The translations under genes and the position numbers were made by a program. The notes below the pieces were generated by a model. That model searched no databases. It worked only from the letters and a program-made list of their open reading frames with translations, and had not been told where the DNA came from. From Alteribacillus bidgolensis (GTDB taxonomy: Bacteria; Bacillota; Bacilli; Bacillales; Marinococcaceae), in the NCBI RefSeq assembly GCF_002886255.1, contig NZ_NJAU01000003.1:62001-126000 (forward strand): DNA of 64,000 bases, in the 5' to 3' direction. Positions 46,721 to 55,264 of this stretch are shown piece after piece (within the stretch, counting starts at the first letter, position 1; every line of letters begins with the position of its first letter).

Positions 46721-46846
46721 ATGGGAACTATTATTTGTCAAACCTGTGAGAAAGTTATAGAACATATTAACATTGAGAAAGTTGTAACACTCTACGGAAA
46801 ATGTACGGAGTGTTCTACACAATCTTGTAGAGATCGCAATAATTAA
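46721..46846 (+). CDS. sr1P: SR1P-like GapA-binding peptide
   Basis: A 41-residue peptide, MGTIICQTCEKVIEHINIEK..., with CQTC and a later C..C pair (KCTECS), and VVTLYGKC in the conserved KVTTLYG position. SR1P is encoded by the dual-function small RNA SR1 in Bacillus; it binds GapA and promotes an RNase J1 interaction, while the RNA acts on ahrC mRNA. AAAGGAG precedes ATG. The extra C-terminal SCRDRNN differs from what I recall of B. subtilis. A cre-like site lies just upstream. Confidence 0.8.
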   Translation: MGTIICQTCEKVIEHINIEKVVTLYGKCTECSTQSCRDRNN

Positions 46847-47227
46847 ACTGTTTGTTTTCATATTTTAAAGCTAACTCTTCAACACACTTTTATGTTATCT
46901 ATTATAGTTTGAAAAGGAAATGACAAAGATAGTTTGGCTTCCGCATTGTCGTCCAATGATTACAGTACATCAACAATTACGACAATTCCACCAGCAGCCA
47001 CTTTTGCTGATCAGAGTTCAGAAAGGGATTTTTTAAAAAGCTATTTGCGATTTATGGTTTTACATTTATTTCAGCTGTTAGGTACTAGTTACTCTTTAGA
47101 AATAATCAAAAGAATTAACAACACATTATTCAGTGCCTCGCAATTTGGTATGGGATCGGCGTACACTAACAGCTTCCATGAATGACCTCGCCTTCACACC
47201 TCCCACAACTGGCTCACATTATGTACA
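46847..47227. other. Intergenic region downstream of SR1P
   Basis: Two plus-strand frames of about 65-83 codons lack ribosome binding sites and known motifs. No recognised gene. Confidence 0.3.
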
Positions 47228-47815
47228 TCAAAAGCTTGGCGGCGTTATAATCCATAGCGCTTCAAGTGTATTTTCTCCTGTATTTTTCCAATCATGTGGG
47301 GAACGACTCGTAAATTTGATAGTATCCCCTTCATGAAGTTCATATGTTTTGTTGTTTATCGTGATTTCCATTACGCCCGACAAGATAATAATGCATTCCT
47401 CGTCACTATTGTGGCTGTAAGGTTCTCCGCTTTTTCCTCCTGGTTCGATCGTCGAGTATATCACCTGTAGTTTCCCATCTAAATTGGTAAGTAAATAATC
47501 ATTCGTTAATGCGGGCTTGGGAAAGGAGAGCTGGCGGCGGTTATCTTTGCGCACGATACTTACGTTGTCTGCTGTATCGTCTTCCACCATTTCTTTATCA
47601 AATAAAGAAGCGAGGGGAATGTCCAATACTTGGACTATTTTCTGCATAGAGGCAATAGATGCTGTGGTTAATCCTCTCTCAAATTGACTGATAAAGCTTG
47701 AAGTGAGTCCAGTTTGGCTTGCGATCATATTTAAAGTTACTCCTTTTGATAATCGTATTGTTCGAAGCTTTTCCCCGACGGTATTGGTTTCATTTATATC
47801 ACTCAAGATTGTCAC
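47228..47815 (-). CDS. XRE-cupin transcriptional regulator
   Basis: A 195-residue regulator. The N-terminal XRE HTH reads GVTLNMIASQTGLTSSFISQ, followed by RGLTTASIASMQKIVQVLDI. The C-terminal cupin_2 domain has SGEPYSHNSDEECIIILSGV and PHDWKNTGE. Such proteins usually repress amine or betaine catabolic operons until the substrate binds. It is transcribed divergently from the demethylase-type oxidoreductase at 47,987 with 171 bp between, so it probably controls that operon. Confidence 0.9.
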   Translation of the reverse strand: MTILSDINETNTVGEKLRTIRLSKGVTLNMIASQTGLTSSFISQFERGLTTASIASMQKIVQVLDIPLASLFDKEMVEDDTADNVSIVRKDNRRQLSFPKPALTNDYLLTNLDGKLQVIYSTIEPGGKSGEPYSHNSDEECIIILSGVMEITINNKTYELHEGDTIKFTSRSPHDWKNTGENTLEALWIITPPSF

Positions 47816-47986
47816 CTCTTGTAAAAATAGGTTGTTTTTCTTTAATACTATCAGATTTCACATGCTTGCTTCCCATTTTGTAATATTCATTAAATTCAGA
47901 TTTTTTATTGAAATTACGACAAGGTGATTGTAATATTAATGTATAGTTAATTAAGTATTACTTAAAAATACTCAGGAGGTCCCCAT

Positions 47987-49984
47987 ATGACAAAGGAAAA
48001 ATTTTCTCATCTTTTTTCTCCAATGAAGATTGGCCATATGGAACTTAAGAATCGCATCATGACTAGTGGTCACCAGACCACACTCGTCGAAAACCACTTG
48101 CCGACAGAGGATTTCGCCGCTTACCACACGGAAAGAGCGAAAGGAGGAGTGGGGCTTATCGTCATGGAGGCTCATGGGGTGCATAAGACTGGATTGAATA
48201 CTCCATTCGCTATAGACGCCAGTCACCCAGAAATCATTCATCTCCATAAAAAAACGGCAGAAAACATTCATAAACACGATGGGAAATTAATTGCTCAATT
48301 AATTCACCACGGACGTGAAGCCTATGTTAGTGAAGCAAATAACGATGTCGTTGCTCCTTCCGCAGTTCCAACCGAACGGTTTCACATAATTCCAAGAGAG
48401 TTGGAAGAGGAAGAAATCGAAGAAATTATCGACGGATTTGTCCAAAGTGCCCTTCATCTGAAAGAGGCTGGACTCGACGGGGTAGAGTTTGTTGGCTCGC
48501 ACACCTATTTGTTTGAACAGTTTTGGAGCCCAACGGTCAATAAAAGAACCGATCAATGGGGAGGTTCTTTTGAAAACAGGATGAGATTTTCAAGAGAAGT
48601 GATTACGAGAGTGAGAAAGGCTGTCGGTGACGATTACGTACTGGGAATGAGAATGTCCTTGGAATCCCAAGACGATGTCGGTACCAGTGCCGATAGCTCT
48701 CTTGACGTGATCCGCCACCTTCACGAACTGGAAAAGCTTAATTATTGGAGCCTCGTGATCGGATCATCTGCCACGTACAAAGGAAGCTCGTATATTGTAC
48801 CGCCTGCTTCGGAATCAGCATCGCAGCTATTTTCGAAAGTGAAACAGGTGAGAGAAATAATTGGTGCCCTTCCTCTTATTCTAACGTCACGGATCTATAC
48901 TCCCGACATTGCCGAACAATTGCTAGCTGATCAATGTGCAGATGTGGTCGGGATGACACGGGCCTTAATTGCAGACCCTCACCTACCCAATAAACTAATA
49001 ACAGATAAAGGGAAACAAATTATACCTTGTATCGCCTGCAATCAAGGCTGTATTGGTCGCTATCAGCAACACCTCCCGATCCGTTGTACCGTCAATCCGG
49101 TGACTGGACGAGAAAAGTATTATGCCGACGTTCCAGCAACGGCACGGGCAAAAATTGTTGCAGTCATTGGCGGCGGCCCGTCCGGAATGATGGCTGCGAT
49201 TACATTAAAAAAACAAGGACATGACGTAACATTATTTGAAGAAAACGACTGCCTGGGTGGACAGTTAAATATCTTACAGGGGGGTCTGTACAGAGAGCAG
49301 GTTAGACAGTGGCGTACGTATCTGATCAATGAGCTAGAGCGTTTAAATGTTCAGATAGAAAAGGGAAAGCGTTTCACTTACGCCCACTTGAAAAGAATGA
49401 AACCCAATGCGGTCATTGTAGCAACTGGTTCTAAGCCGCTTCTACCAGATGATGTTGATAACACAACGATATCTTACTATACGTCCTGGGACATTCTCAA
49501 TCATACACCGGTAAAGGAAGAAGACATTCTCGTGTTAGATTGGAAAGGAGACTGGCCTGGAGTGGAAGCAGCAGAATTCTTAGCTGTACAAGGTAAAAAC
49601 GTGGAAATTGTGTCTCAGAGCTACGGAATTGGAGAAGCCGTGCAGCAATATAAACGGAACAAGCTGCTGGAACGCTTCGATACGTTAAAGGTCAATCAAA
49701 CTCCTCACTTTAAACTAAAAGCAATGAAACAGGACAGCATTTTGCTCGAGCATATATTTAGCGGACGGATCGAAGAACGGAAACCGGAAGCTATTGTGTT
49801 GGCGACTGGCCAAGATGCCTCTGAGGCACTTGAAGAGTATCGGAGACTTAAGAACCTACGTTGCGAGGTTATCCGAATAGGAGATGCGAAAAGTCCACGA
49901 TCGCTGGATGAAGCCGTGTGGGAAGGTTTTCAGGCGGCACTTAACCTATCTGCTGAAAAAGAGGAGGAACAAATAAATGGGTGA
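47987..49984 (+). CDS. FMN/[4Fe-4S]/FAD oxidoreductase of the trimethylamine dehydrogenase / N-methylproline demethylase family
   Basis: A 665-residue protein. Residues 1-370 form an old-yellow-enzyme TIM barrel (FSPMKIGHMELKNRIM; LIAQLIHHGRE with the catalytic His pair). The cluster CIACNQGCIGRYQQHLPIRC holds one [4Fe-4S] (C-x2-C-x3-C-x11-C). Residues 385-660 are a FAD/NAD-type domain (VAVIGGGPSGMMAAITLKKQ). TMADH links FMN to a Cys in its N-terminal His-Cys; here that position is His-Gln, so an N-methyl amino acid or betaine demethylase is at least as likely as TMADH. An SSS symporter follows. RBS AGGAGG. Formaldehyde is the expected by-product. Confidence 0.82.
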   Translation: MTKEKFSHLFSPMKIGHMELKNRIMTSGHQTTLVENHLPTEDFAAYHTERAKGGVGLIVMEAHGVHKTGLNTPFAIDASHPEIIHLHKKTAENIHKHDGKLIAQLIHHGREAYVSEANNDVVAPSAVPTERFHIIPRELEEEEIEEIIDGFVQSALHLKEAGLDGVEFVGSHTYLFEQFWSPTVNKRTDQWGGSFENRMRFSREVITRVRKAVGDDYVLGMRMSLESQDDVGTSADSSLDVIRHLHELEKLNYWSLVIGSSATYKGSSYIVPPASESASQLFSKVKQVREIIGALPLILTSRIYTPDIAEQLLADQCADVVGMTRALIADPHLPNKLITDKGKQIIPCIACNQGCIGRYQQHLPIRCTVNPVTGREKYYADVPATARAKIVAVIGGGPSGMMAAITLKKQGHDVTLFEENDCLGGQLNILQGGLYREQVRQWRTYLINELERLNVQIEKGKRFTYAHLKRMKPNAVIVATGSKPLLPDDVDNTTISYYTSWDILNHTPVKEEDILVLDWKGDWPGVEAAEFLAVQGKNVEIVSQSYGIGEAVQQYKRNKLLERFDTLKVNQTPHFKLKAMKQDSILLEHIFSGRIEERKPEAIVLATGQDASEALEEYRRLKNLRCEVIRIGDAKSPRSLDEAVWEGFQAALNLSAEKEEEQING

Positions 49985-50132
49985 TCTCATTTTTACTTTT
50001 TCTTATGGAAGCGCTTTAATATTGATCGGACTATTCTCGAAATACATGCTAAATAAACTAAACAGCAGCGAAATTAAAGAGAAAAAAGAGCTCCGCTATC
50101 ATGAGGAAGAACAGAAACCTTCCATGAAATGA
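49977..50132 (+). CDS. Small single-span membrane peptide, putative symporter subunit
   Basis: A 51-residue frame. ATG 49,977 overlaps the last codons of the demethylase gene (stop at 49,984) with AGAGGAGG upstream, so it is translationally coupled. One hydrophobic helix (LIFTFSYGSALILIGLFSKY) is followed by a charged tail (NKLNSSEIKEKKELRYHEEE). The SSS symporter starts 32 bp later. Small subunits of this kind accompany several SSS carriers; that role is an inference from position. Confidence 0.65.
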   Translation: MGDLIFTFSYGSALILIGLFSKYMLNKLNSSEIKEKKELRYHEEEQKPSMK

Positions 50133-50164
50133 TGCGGACTTGAAAAAATAAAGGAGGAGATATA

Positions 50165-51757
50165 TTGTCTTATTTAATCGGAATTATTATCGCATTTTTA
50201 TTCTTTATTTTCATGGGGATCTTTTTGTCACGTAGAGTTTCTAATGTAGATGACTACTATGTATCCGGAAGGAACGCGCCGACTCTGGTGATTACAGGGT
50301 CCCTGGTTGCTTCTTTCCTAAGTTCGGTAACATTTATGGGTGAAGCAGGCTTTTCATATAGCGGTTATCCGATCATACAGCTGATCTTAATTATTTTCAA
50401 TGCCAGCGGTTATGTGCTCGGCGTGTTTTTTTTCGGAAGATATTTACGACGAAGCCGCGCCCTGACTGTTCCTGAGTATTTTGGTAAACGCTTTGATTCA
50501 CAAAAAATGCAGAAAGTCGCTGGAATCACGACCATCTTAGGGATTTCGGCTTATATTGTGGCTGTGACCCAGGGAGGAGCACTGCTATTCTCCTCCGTTT
50601 CGGGTCTATCCTATACCGCATCCTTGTTCGTCATATGGTTTGCGTATACGTCCTTTACTTTTCTTTCCGGAGCAAAAGGGGTATTGGTCAACGATACAAT
50701 TATGTTTCTCATTTTCCTCATAGCCACTATCGTCGGAATACCATTTATTTTACATGCCACAGGCGGATGGCCGAATGCCTTGCTTGAGACAGCGTCGTTG
50801 CAAGCTTTCCCAGATATTCTAAGCTGGCATGGGATGACAGGGGAGAATTCTTATTTCAGTTCCCCTGGAGAAGCGCTTGTCTGGGCAATTATCTTAGGAC
50901 TGGTATGGGGAACGGTGGTTGCTGTAAGTCCATGGCAGACAAGCCGGTACTTAATGGCGAAAAGTGAGCACGTCGTGATCCGTTCCGGTGTCATAGCCAC
51001 TATTGCTATTTTTGTTATTTACCTCTTTCTCCATATTGGAGTGGCAACAGTGAATGTCGTAAATCCCACTATAAACCCTGCGGAAAACGTGTTTATCTGG
51101 TCCGCGTTGAACCTCATGCCAACCTGGTTAGGTATCATCGCTTTAGTTGGCATCATGTCAGCCATACTTTCATCCTGCTCCACCTTTTTACAACTCATAG
51201 GGAACAGCGTCGCTCATGATATACTCATTAATAAAGAGAAAAGCAGTAAAATAGTGTTGAGATTCAGCCGAAATACGATGCTGCTGTCGAGCGTAGTGAT
51301 TCTGCTTATTACACTCTGGCAGCCGCCGGCAGTCATGTGGATCGGATATTTTGCAGCCACTTTATTTGCTGCCTCTTGGGGACCTACCGCCTTTGCCAGT
51401 GTTTATTCAAAAAAAGTCACCAAAAATGCGGCGTTTTGGGGGATCATCATCGGCTTTCTGGGTGTCGTTGCAGCCGAATTATATCAAATGCTCGTGACAG
51501 ATCTGCCAATCTACTTTCACCCTATCATCATTGGAGTCGTGTTATCCACTCTCGCACTCGTCTTGATTTCGAGAACCGAAGAAGTCACGGAAGCAGAAAA
51601 AGTATTCCGGCAGCAAATCTTACAACTTCCAGCTGCTTTAAAAGACAACAAGGAAATCACCATTACCCAGAGGTATCCTAATATTCTGATCGCAAGTGGA
51701 GCCTTCGTGATCGTCATCACCTTTATCTTCTATTATCTCCCTCTGCACCTATTATAA
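50165..51757 (+). CDS. Sodium:solute symporter (SSS) family permease
   Basis: A 530-residue SSS carrier with about 13 membrane segments. It starts at TTG 50,165 after AAGGAGGAG. Typical SSS features: the N-terminal RNAPTLVITGSLVASFLSSV, YVLGVFFFGRYLRRSRALTV, and VPEYFGKRFDS. The SSF signature region reads YLMAKSEHVVIRSGVIATIA. Together with the demethylase and the small peptide it forms one operon, so it probably imports a methylated amino acid, betaine or amine with Na+. The terminator at 51,771 ends the unit. Confidence 0.92.
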   Translation: MSYLIGIIIAFLFFIFMGIFLSRRVSNVDDYYVSGRNAPTLVITGSLVASFLSSVTFMGEAGFSYSGYPIIQLILIIFNASGYVLGVFFFGRYLRRSRALTVPEYFGKRFDSQKMQKVAGITTILGISAYIVAVTQGGALLFSSVSGLSYTASLFVIWFAYTSFTFLSGAKGVLVNDTIMFLIFLIATIVGIPFILHATGGWPNALLETASLQAFPDILSWHGMTGENSYFSSPGEALVWAIILGLVWGTVVAVSPWQTSRYLMAKSEHVVIRSGVIATIAIFVIYLFLHIGVATVNVVNPTINPAENVFIWSALNLMPTWLGIIALVGIMSAILSSCSTFLQLIGNSVAHDILINKEKSSKIVLRFSRNTMLLSSVVILLITLWQPPAVMWIGYFAATLFAASWGPTAFASVYSKKVTKNAAFWGIIIGFLGVVAAELYQMLVTDLPIYFHPIIIGVVLSTLALVLISRTEEVTEAEKVFRQQILQLPAALKDNKEITITQRYPNILIASGAFVIVITFIFYYLPLHLL

Positions 51758-51770
51758 TGATGGAAAATGA

Positions 51771-51811
51771 CCTATCCTAATTTTGGAATCTCAAGCTAGG
51801 ATAGGTTTTTT
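51771..51811 (+). terminator. Intrinsic terminator of the demethylase-symporter operon
   Basis: CCTATCCTA/TAGGATAGG stem followed by TTTTTT, 14 bp past the symporter stop. Confidence 0.85.
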
Positions 51812-51906
51812 CATTATCTCCAATAACCTCACCAAGGATCAGAATAGCACCAAAAACTAAAATGATTTACATAAAATAGCTGCTTGAATTTTAATCTTTT
51901 ATTCAC

Positions 51907-52893
51907 TTAATCCTTGTCTGCTGGATATACAACCCCCATTTGTTGTCGCGATTCTTCCATAATTTCTGTAACTATTAAAGAATTAGAGTAAGAATTAGTA
52001 GATGATTCGAGTTCCCCTTTTTTAATCAATTCAATAAATTCTTTCACCTCGTAATACATTGTGTTATTTACTTGTGACTGTGTAATATCTTCTACACTCC
52101 CATCCCTATAGCAAATTTGTACTTTTTCAGGGCTGTGTATTTTATCGATTAAGATACTCCCGTTTTCCCCTTGAATTTCCGAAAATATATATGAATTGGT
52201 TATTTTTGAGTACATTACAACTGCATCCTTTTCTTCATATTGTAAGAGAATACTCCCTTCTCCATCTACACCAGACTCTAGTGTTATTCCGTTTGCTTTT
52301 ATTCTTTCTGGTTTTCCAAAAAGTACTACTAATGGATAAAGACAGTAAACTCCAATATCCATTAAAGAACCATTTGAAAAGGTAGGGTTAAATGCATTTA
52401 AGACTGTTCCTTCCTTATACGTATCATAACGGGAAGAGTATTGACAATATACCCCAATATACCGACGGACTTCTCCTATTTTATGCAAATTATCTTGGAT
52501 ACTTTTGAAATTAGGAAGAAAAGTAGTTTTTAGGGCTTCCATTAATAGCACGTTATTCTTTTTTGCTGTGTTTATCATTTGCTTTAATTCAGCCGTGTTT
52601 GAAGCCATTGGCTTTTCGCATAAGACATGTTTTCCATTGTTCATACAAGTTATCGCTTGTTGTGCATGAAAACAGTTAGGACTGGCAATATAAATAGCAT
52701 CTATCTTATTGCTTTTTGACATACTTTCTATATCCGTGAAGATTGTCTCAACATTAAACATATCTGCAAATTCTTTTGCTCGTTTTTCTGTTCGGGAATA
52801 AACAGCCGTTAAAGAGAAATCTTGTAAATGACTTGCTGCTTTAATAAATTCTTCTGTAATCCAGTTTGTCCCGACTATACAAAAGCGTATCAT
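51907..52893 (-). CDS. Gfo/Idh/MocA-family oxidoreductase
   Basis: A 328-residue NAD(P)-dependent dehydrogenase of sugars or inositols. The N-terminal Rossmann domain opens FCIVGTNWITEEFIKAAS, and the cofactor/catalytic motif is HVLCEKPMASN. The C-terminal half is the beta-sheet substrate domain (GSLMDIGVYCLYPLVVLFGK). It resembles Bacillus YulF-type proteins in layout. It stands alone between the symporter operon and hxlR, and its link to amine or RuMP metabolism is not evident. Confidence 0.9.
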   Translation of the reverse strand: MIRFCIVGTNWITEEFIKAASHLQDFSLTAVYSRTEKRAKEFADMFNVETIFTDIESMSKSNKIDAIYIASPNCFHAQQAITCMNNGKHVLCEKPMASNTAELKQMINTAKKNNVLLMEALKTTFLPNFKSIQDNLHKIGEVRRYIGVYCQYSSRYDTYKEGTVLNAFNPTFSNGSLMDIGVYCLYPLVVLFGKPERIKANGITLESGVDGEGSILLQYEEKDAVVMYSKITNSYIFSEIQGENGSILIDKIHSPEKVQICYRDGSVEDITQSQVNNTMYYEVKEFIELIKKGELESSTNSYSNSLIVTEIMEESRQQMGVVYPADKD

Positions 52894-53088
52894 ATCTACA
52901 GCACCATCCTCATATGAAGTAGTTAAAGCTAGGGACTTGGTTTCTTGACATTTTCTTCGATTCAGCTCATTGTACGTTTTAGATAAAATTTGTAAATTCC
53001 TGCAATGTTTTTATGATTAGAGAAACCTTTTTAATTCTCTCGTATATTCCTGTACATAAGCAAGTATAATGTGTATAATAATTAATCA

Positions 53089-53102
53089 AAAGTACGCACT
53101 TT
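53089..53102 (+). promoter_or_regulatory. HxlR-type operator upstream of hxlR
   Basis: AAAGTACGCACTTT, 56-69 bp upstream of the hxlR start. Same core as at 44,786 and 45,086. It implies autoregulation, or activation with the rest. Confidence 0.65.
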
Positions 53103-53157
53103 TTTGTTAGATACTGTCTGTTAGTATACCACTATGTGAGATTTGGGGGGTGTAAAT

Positions 53158-53517
53158 ATGGGGCATGTATGTGGTAAGACGTTTAACTGTGAAAAGGAAT
53201 TGACGCTTTCTGTCATTGGTGGTAAATGGAAGATGCTTATTTTGTGGCATCTAGGGAAAGAAGGAACCAAACGGTTTAATGAACTAAAATCTCTCATACC
53301 GGGTATAACCCAAAGAATGCTTGTTAACCAATTAAGAGAACTGGAAGAAGACCTTATTGTTCATCGTGAAGTCTACCCTGTTGTACCACCTAAGGTTGAA
53401 TACTCACTGACAGAACAGGGAGAGAGCCTAATGCCGATTATCGATTCTATGTATGAATGGGGTAAAAACTATATAAAATCTACAGCTAGAAAGACCGAGG
53501 TAAAAATAAACCAATAA
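53158..53517 (+). CDS. hxlR: HxlR, formaldehyde-responsive activator of hxlAB
   Basis: A winged-helix protein of 119 residues from ATG 53,158, which follows GGGGGG; an in-frame TTG at 53,143 lacks a site of its own. It reads FNCEKELTLSVIGGKWKMLI, LKSLIPGITQRMLVNQLREL and HREVYPVVPPKVEYSLTEQG, close to B. subtilis HxlR as I recall it. The Cys in NCEKE is the conserved formaldehyde-reactive residue. It activates hxlAB when formaldehyde is present. It lies 7 kb from hxlAB, unlike in B. subtilis where they are adjacent. Confidence 0.94.
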   Translation: MGHVCGKTFNCEKELTLSVIGGKWKMLILWHLGKEGTKRFNELKSLIPGITQRMLVNQLRELEEDLIVHREVYPVVPPKVEYSLTEQGESLMPIIDSMYEWGKNYIKSTARKTEVKINQ

Positions 53518-53601
53518 AGCCCTTCTTATAGTAAAAACCGAAGAATAACATTAGACTTAAAGTTTAAAAACAACAGACATATACTAACAAGTCATTTTTA
53601 T

Positions 53602-53645
53602 AAACCATGTGTAGAGCCTCTTACAATTTTACACATGGTTTTTTG
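53602..53645 (+). terminator. Intrinsic terminator of hxlR
   Basis: Perfect 12-bp stem AAACCATGTGTA/TACACATGGTTT, then TTTTGTTTG. Confidence 0.85.
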
Positions 53646-53659
53646 TTTGTTTATTAAGG

Positions 53660-54140
53660 TTCTATACAGACGATAAAACAAGTAACAGATCATATTGAAT
53701 CGTCAAAATCGAGTTTGATAAAAATTGAGAGGACGTAGGGCTATCAACAACGTCAAAGAATCTTCCCTTGACCATATGTATTGGCGGACATACAGACCAT
53801 GGATCCACCTGAGTTACAAAGGTATGAAAGGACTTCATCAGGAGCCGATATCATCATAGTCGAAAGATAAGCCTATAAAGGGGCTGTGGAGAGAATAAAA
53901 AAAGCAAAAAGAGCCTAGTTGTTTTGAGTGCAGGTATTAAAAAACGGATGAAAGAATTGAGTGATTATTTGGTTGAGTTTATAACTGTGTGCACACCGGT
54001 GATGCAGGCAGTAGATAAAACTTATTAACCTTAAACGTGCTGCAAATAAAACTTTTAAAGACTATTTTGGCACGAAACATTACATACTTCTAGACGGCAC
54101 TGGCCCCAGCCGGATCTAGTTATTTCTGAAGAGGGATTGT
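53660..54140 (+). pseudogene. hxlA: Decayed second copy of hxlA
   Basis: Collinear with the intact hxlA at 45,181. Shared strings include TTGGCGGACaTA-AGACCATGG (53,778), TCAGGaGCtGATATC (53,838) and AAAGGGGCTGT (53,876), then the GTGTGCACACCGG-like box (53,988) and CCAGCCGGATCTaGT (54,107). Stops and indels occur in every frame. It follows hxlR and its terminator, which matches the B. subtilis order in which hxlAB adjoins hxlR. It may therefore be the ancestral copy, replaced by the intact one. No hxlB remnant is seen after it. Confidence 0.75.
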
Positions 54141-54172
54141 GAGTCCAGTGGGTTATAGCCTTGTTATCAAGG

Positions 54173-54607
54173 CTATAAACAGGACCAACGTCTAACATCA
54201 CTAACAAATTCCATTATTTCACTGTTCCGGAATTCTGTTATTTTTAATTCATCCGTAAACAAATAGAGTACTACGGTAATACGATCCCGGTTATCAATCA
54301 TCTCAACGCCGCTTTTCCTTTTGTTTCCACTTACTAACGGAAGATGCAGCCGTTCAGAAATTTCTTCAGCCGAGGACTTTCCTCTTGGAATATCTAAAAT
54401 AAGTTTAAGATGGTCATCCTCATCGTCGCAAATCATGCCCCACCGTTTGCCAAACCACGCGCGACATCCCATCATACTAATGAGTGTATATCCATATGGA
54501 GGAGTCGGTACAAATTTTGTACTTGCCCACCCCCTTAATTCCATTGCGCTACGAAGTTCTATCACTTTGGTTCTCACCAGTGTTTCTTGGTGTTCTTTTA
54601 TAGGCAT
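54173..54607 (-). CDS. Hypothetical protein, 144 residues
   Basis: A frame with RBS AGGAGGAGATAAT before ATG 54,607. Features: an N-terminal helix (HQETLVRTKVIELRSAMELR), a Trp/Gly-rich middle (GCRAWFGKRWGMICDDEDDH) and a C-terminal amphipathic end. No cysteine pair, signal peptide or known motif. I do not recognise the family. A 9-bp hairpin (ATAGCCTTG/CAAGGCTAT, 54,156-54,177) overlaps the stop. It lies between the decayed hxlA and the IDEAL-domain gene. Confidence 0.55.
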   Translation of the reverse strand: MPIKEHQETLVRTKVIELRSAMELRGWASTKFVPTPPYGYTLISMMGCRAWFGKRWGMICDDEDDHLKLILDIPRGKSSAEEISERLHLPLVSGNKRKSGVEMIDNRDRITVVLYLFTDELKITEFRNSEIMEFVSDVRRWSCL

Positions 54608-54619
54608 ATTATCTCCTCC

Positions 54620-54803
54620 TTAAACAATTCTCTAGATCTTCCACACAACTGGTAGAGCTCATCGAAATTGTTCAGTGATTCTACCATTTTGTTTTAAAGG
54701 ATAAATTACATTCTCCAGTACGGTGTTGGATAACGATTTGTCACCAGTATATTTTTTCTACAAGTAATAAAAGGATAGCTTCTAAAAAAATAAAAGACGA
54801 AAA
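54620..54803. other. Intergenic gap upstream of the hypothetical gene
   Basis: Holds the promoter of the hypothetical gene at 54,607. Nothing else recognised. Confidence 0.3.
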
Positions 54804-54852
54804 AAATAGATGGAAGTTTGTCTTTATATAGACAACTCCATTCTATTTTTAT
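54804..54852 (-). terminator. Intrinsic terminator of the IDEAL-domain gene
   Basis: AATAGAATGGAGTTGTC paired with its complement (one bulge), then TTTTTTT on the minus strand. Confidence 0.8.
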
Positions 54853-54957
54853 AAAGTGATAGTTTTTGATAATAAACACGTTCCTTCAGATAACCAATCT
54901 TCTTTTCTTATTAGTTTTTTTAGCTTCGTTGGGATAATAATGGGCTGTATACGTGTT

Positions 54958-55209
54958 TTAATTCTTCCTATTTTGTTTTAATTTTGCATACTTAGCAGAT
55001 AGTTCAAGAAAAACCGGCTTATTATTTGAATCAAGAGCATTGTTAATCTTTTCTTCGAGGATCCTAATTTGACCGGTATATATGGCTTCATCCAAGATCA
55101 TTTCGATATACGTATCAAGAACGGACCAATCTTCTTCAGATGAATGGTATTTATTACCAATGGTTTTCATGATCTCAGAATATGATCTATAAGGTTTCTT
55201 GTTATTCAT
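54958..55209 (-). CDS. IDEAL-domain protein
   Basis: An 83-residue protein. The C-terminal half carries the IDEAL-domain pattern LDEAIYTGQIRILEEKINNA, followed by ALDSNNKPVFLELSAKYAKL, named after the Ile-Asp-Glu-Ala-Leu motif of Bacillus proteins, here LDEAI. The role of this domain is unclear; it occurs on small regulatory and ComK-linked proteins. The start ATG has GGGGGT nearby. It lies 55 bp downstream of rpe on the same strand, possibly in one transcript. Confidence 0.8.
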   Translation of the reverse strand: MNNKKPYRSYSEIMKTIGNKYHSSEEDWSVLDTYIEMILDEAIYTGQIRILEEKINNALDSNNKPVFLELSAKYAKLKQNRKN

Positions 55210-55264
55210 TACAGATACCCCCTACTTTTAAACTAAAAACCGGATTCCTATACTACCAATTTCC

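Noticed and set aside
46934..47336. Two overlapping plus-strand frames between SR1P and the XRE-cupin gene
   Set aside because: No ribosome binding sites and no recognisable domain; the second runs antisense into the regulator gene.
53158..53517. Methanol dehydrogenase-linked methylotrophy
   Set aside because: No mdh or activator gene occurs in the window, so amines rather than methanol are the likely formaldehyde source.
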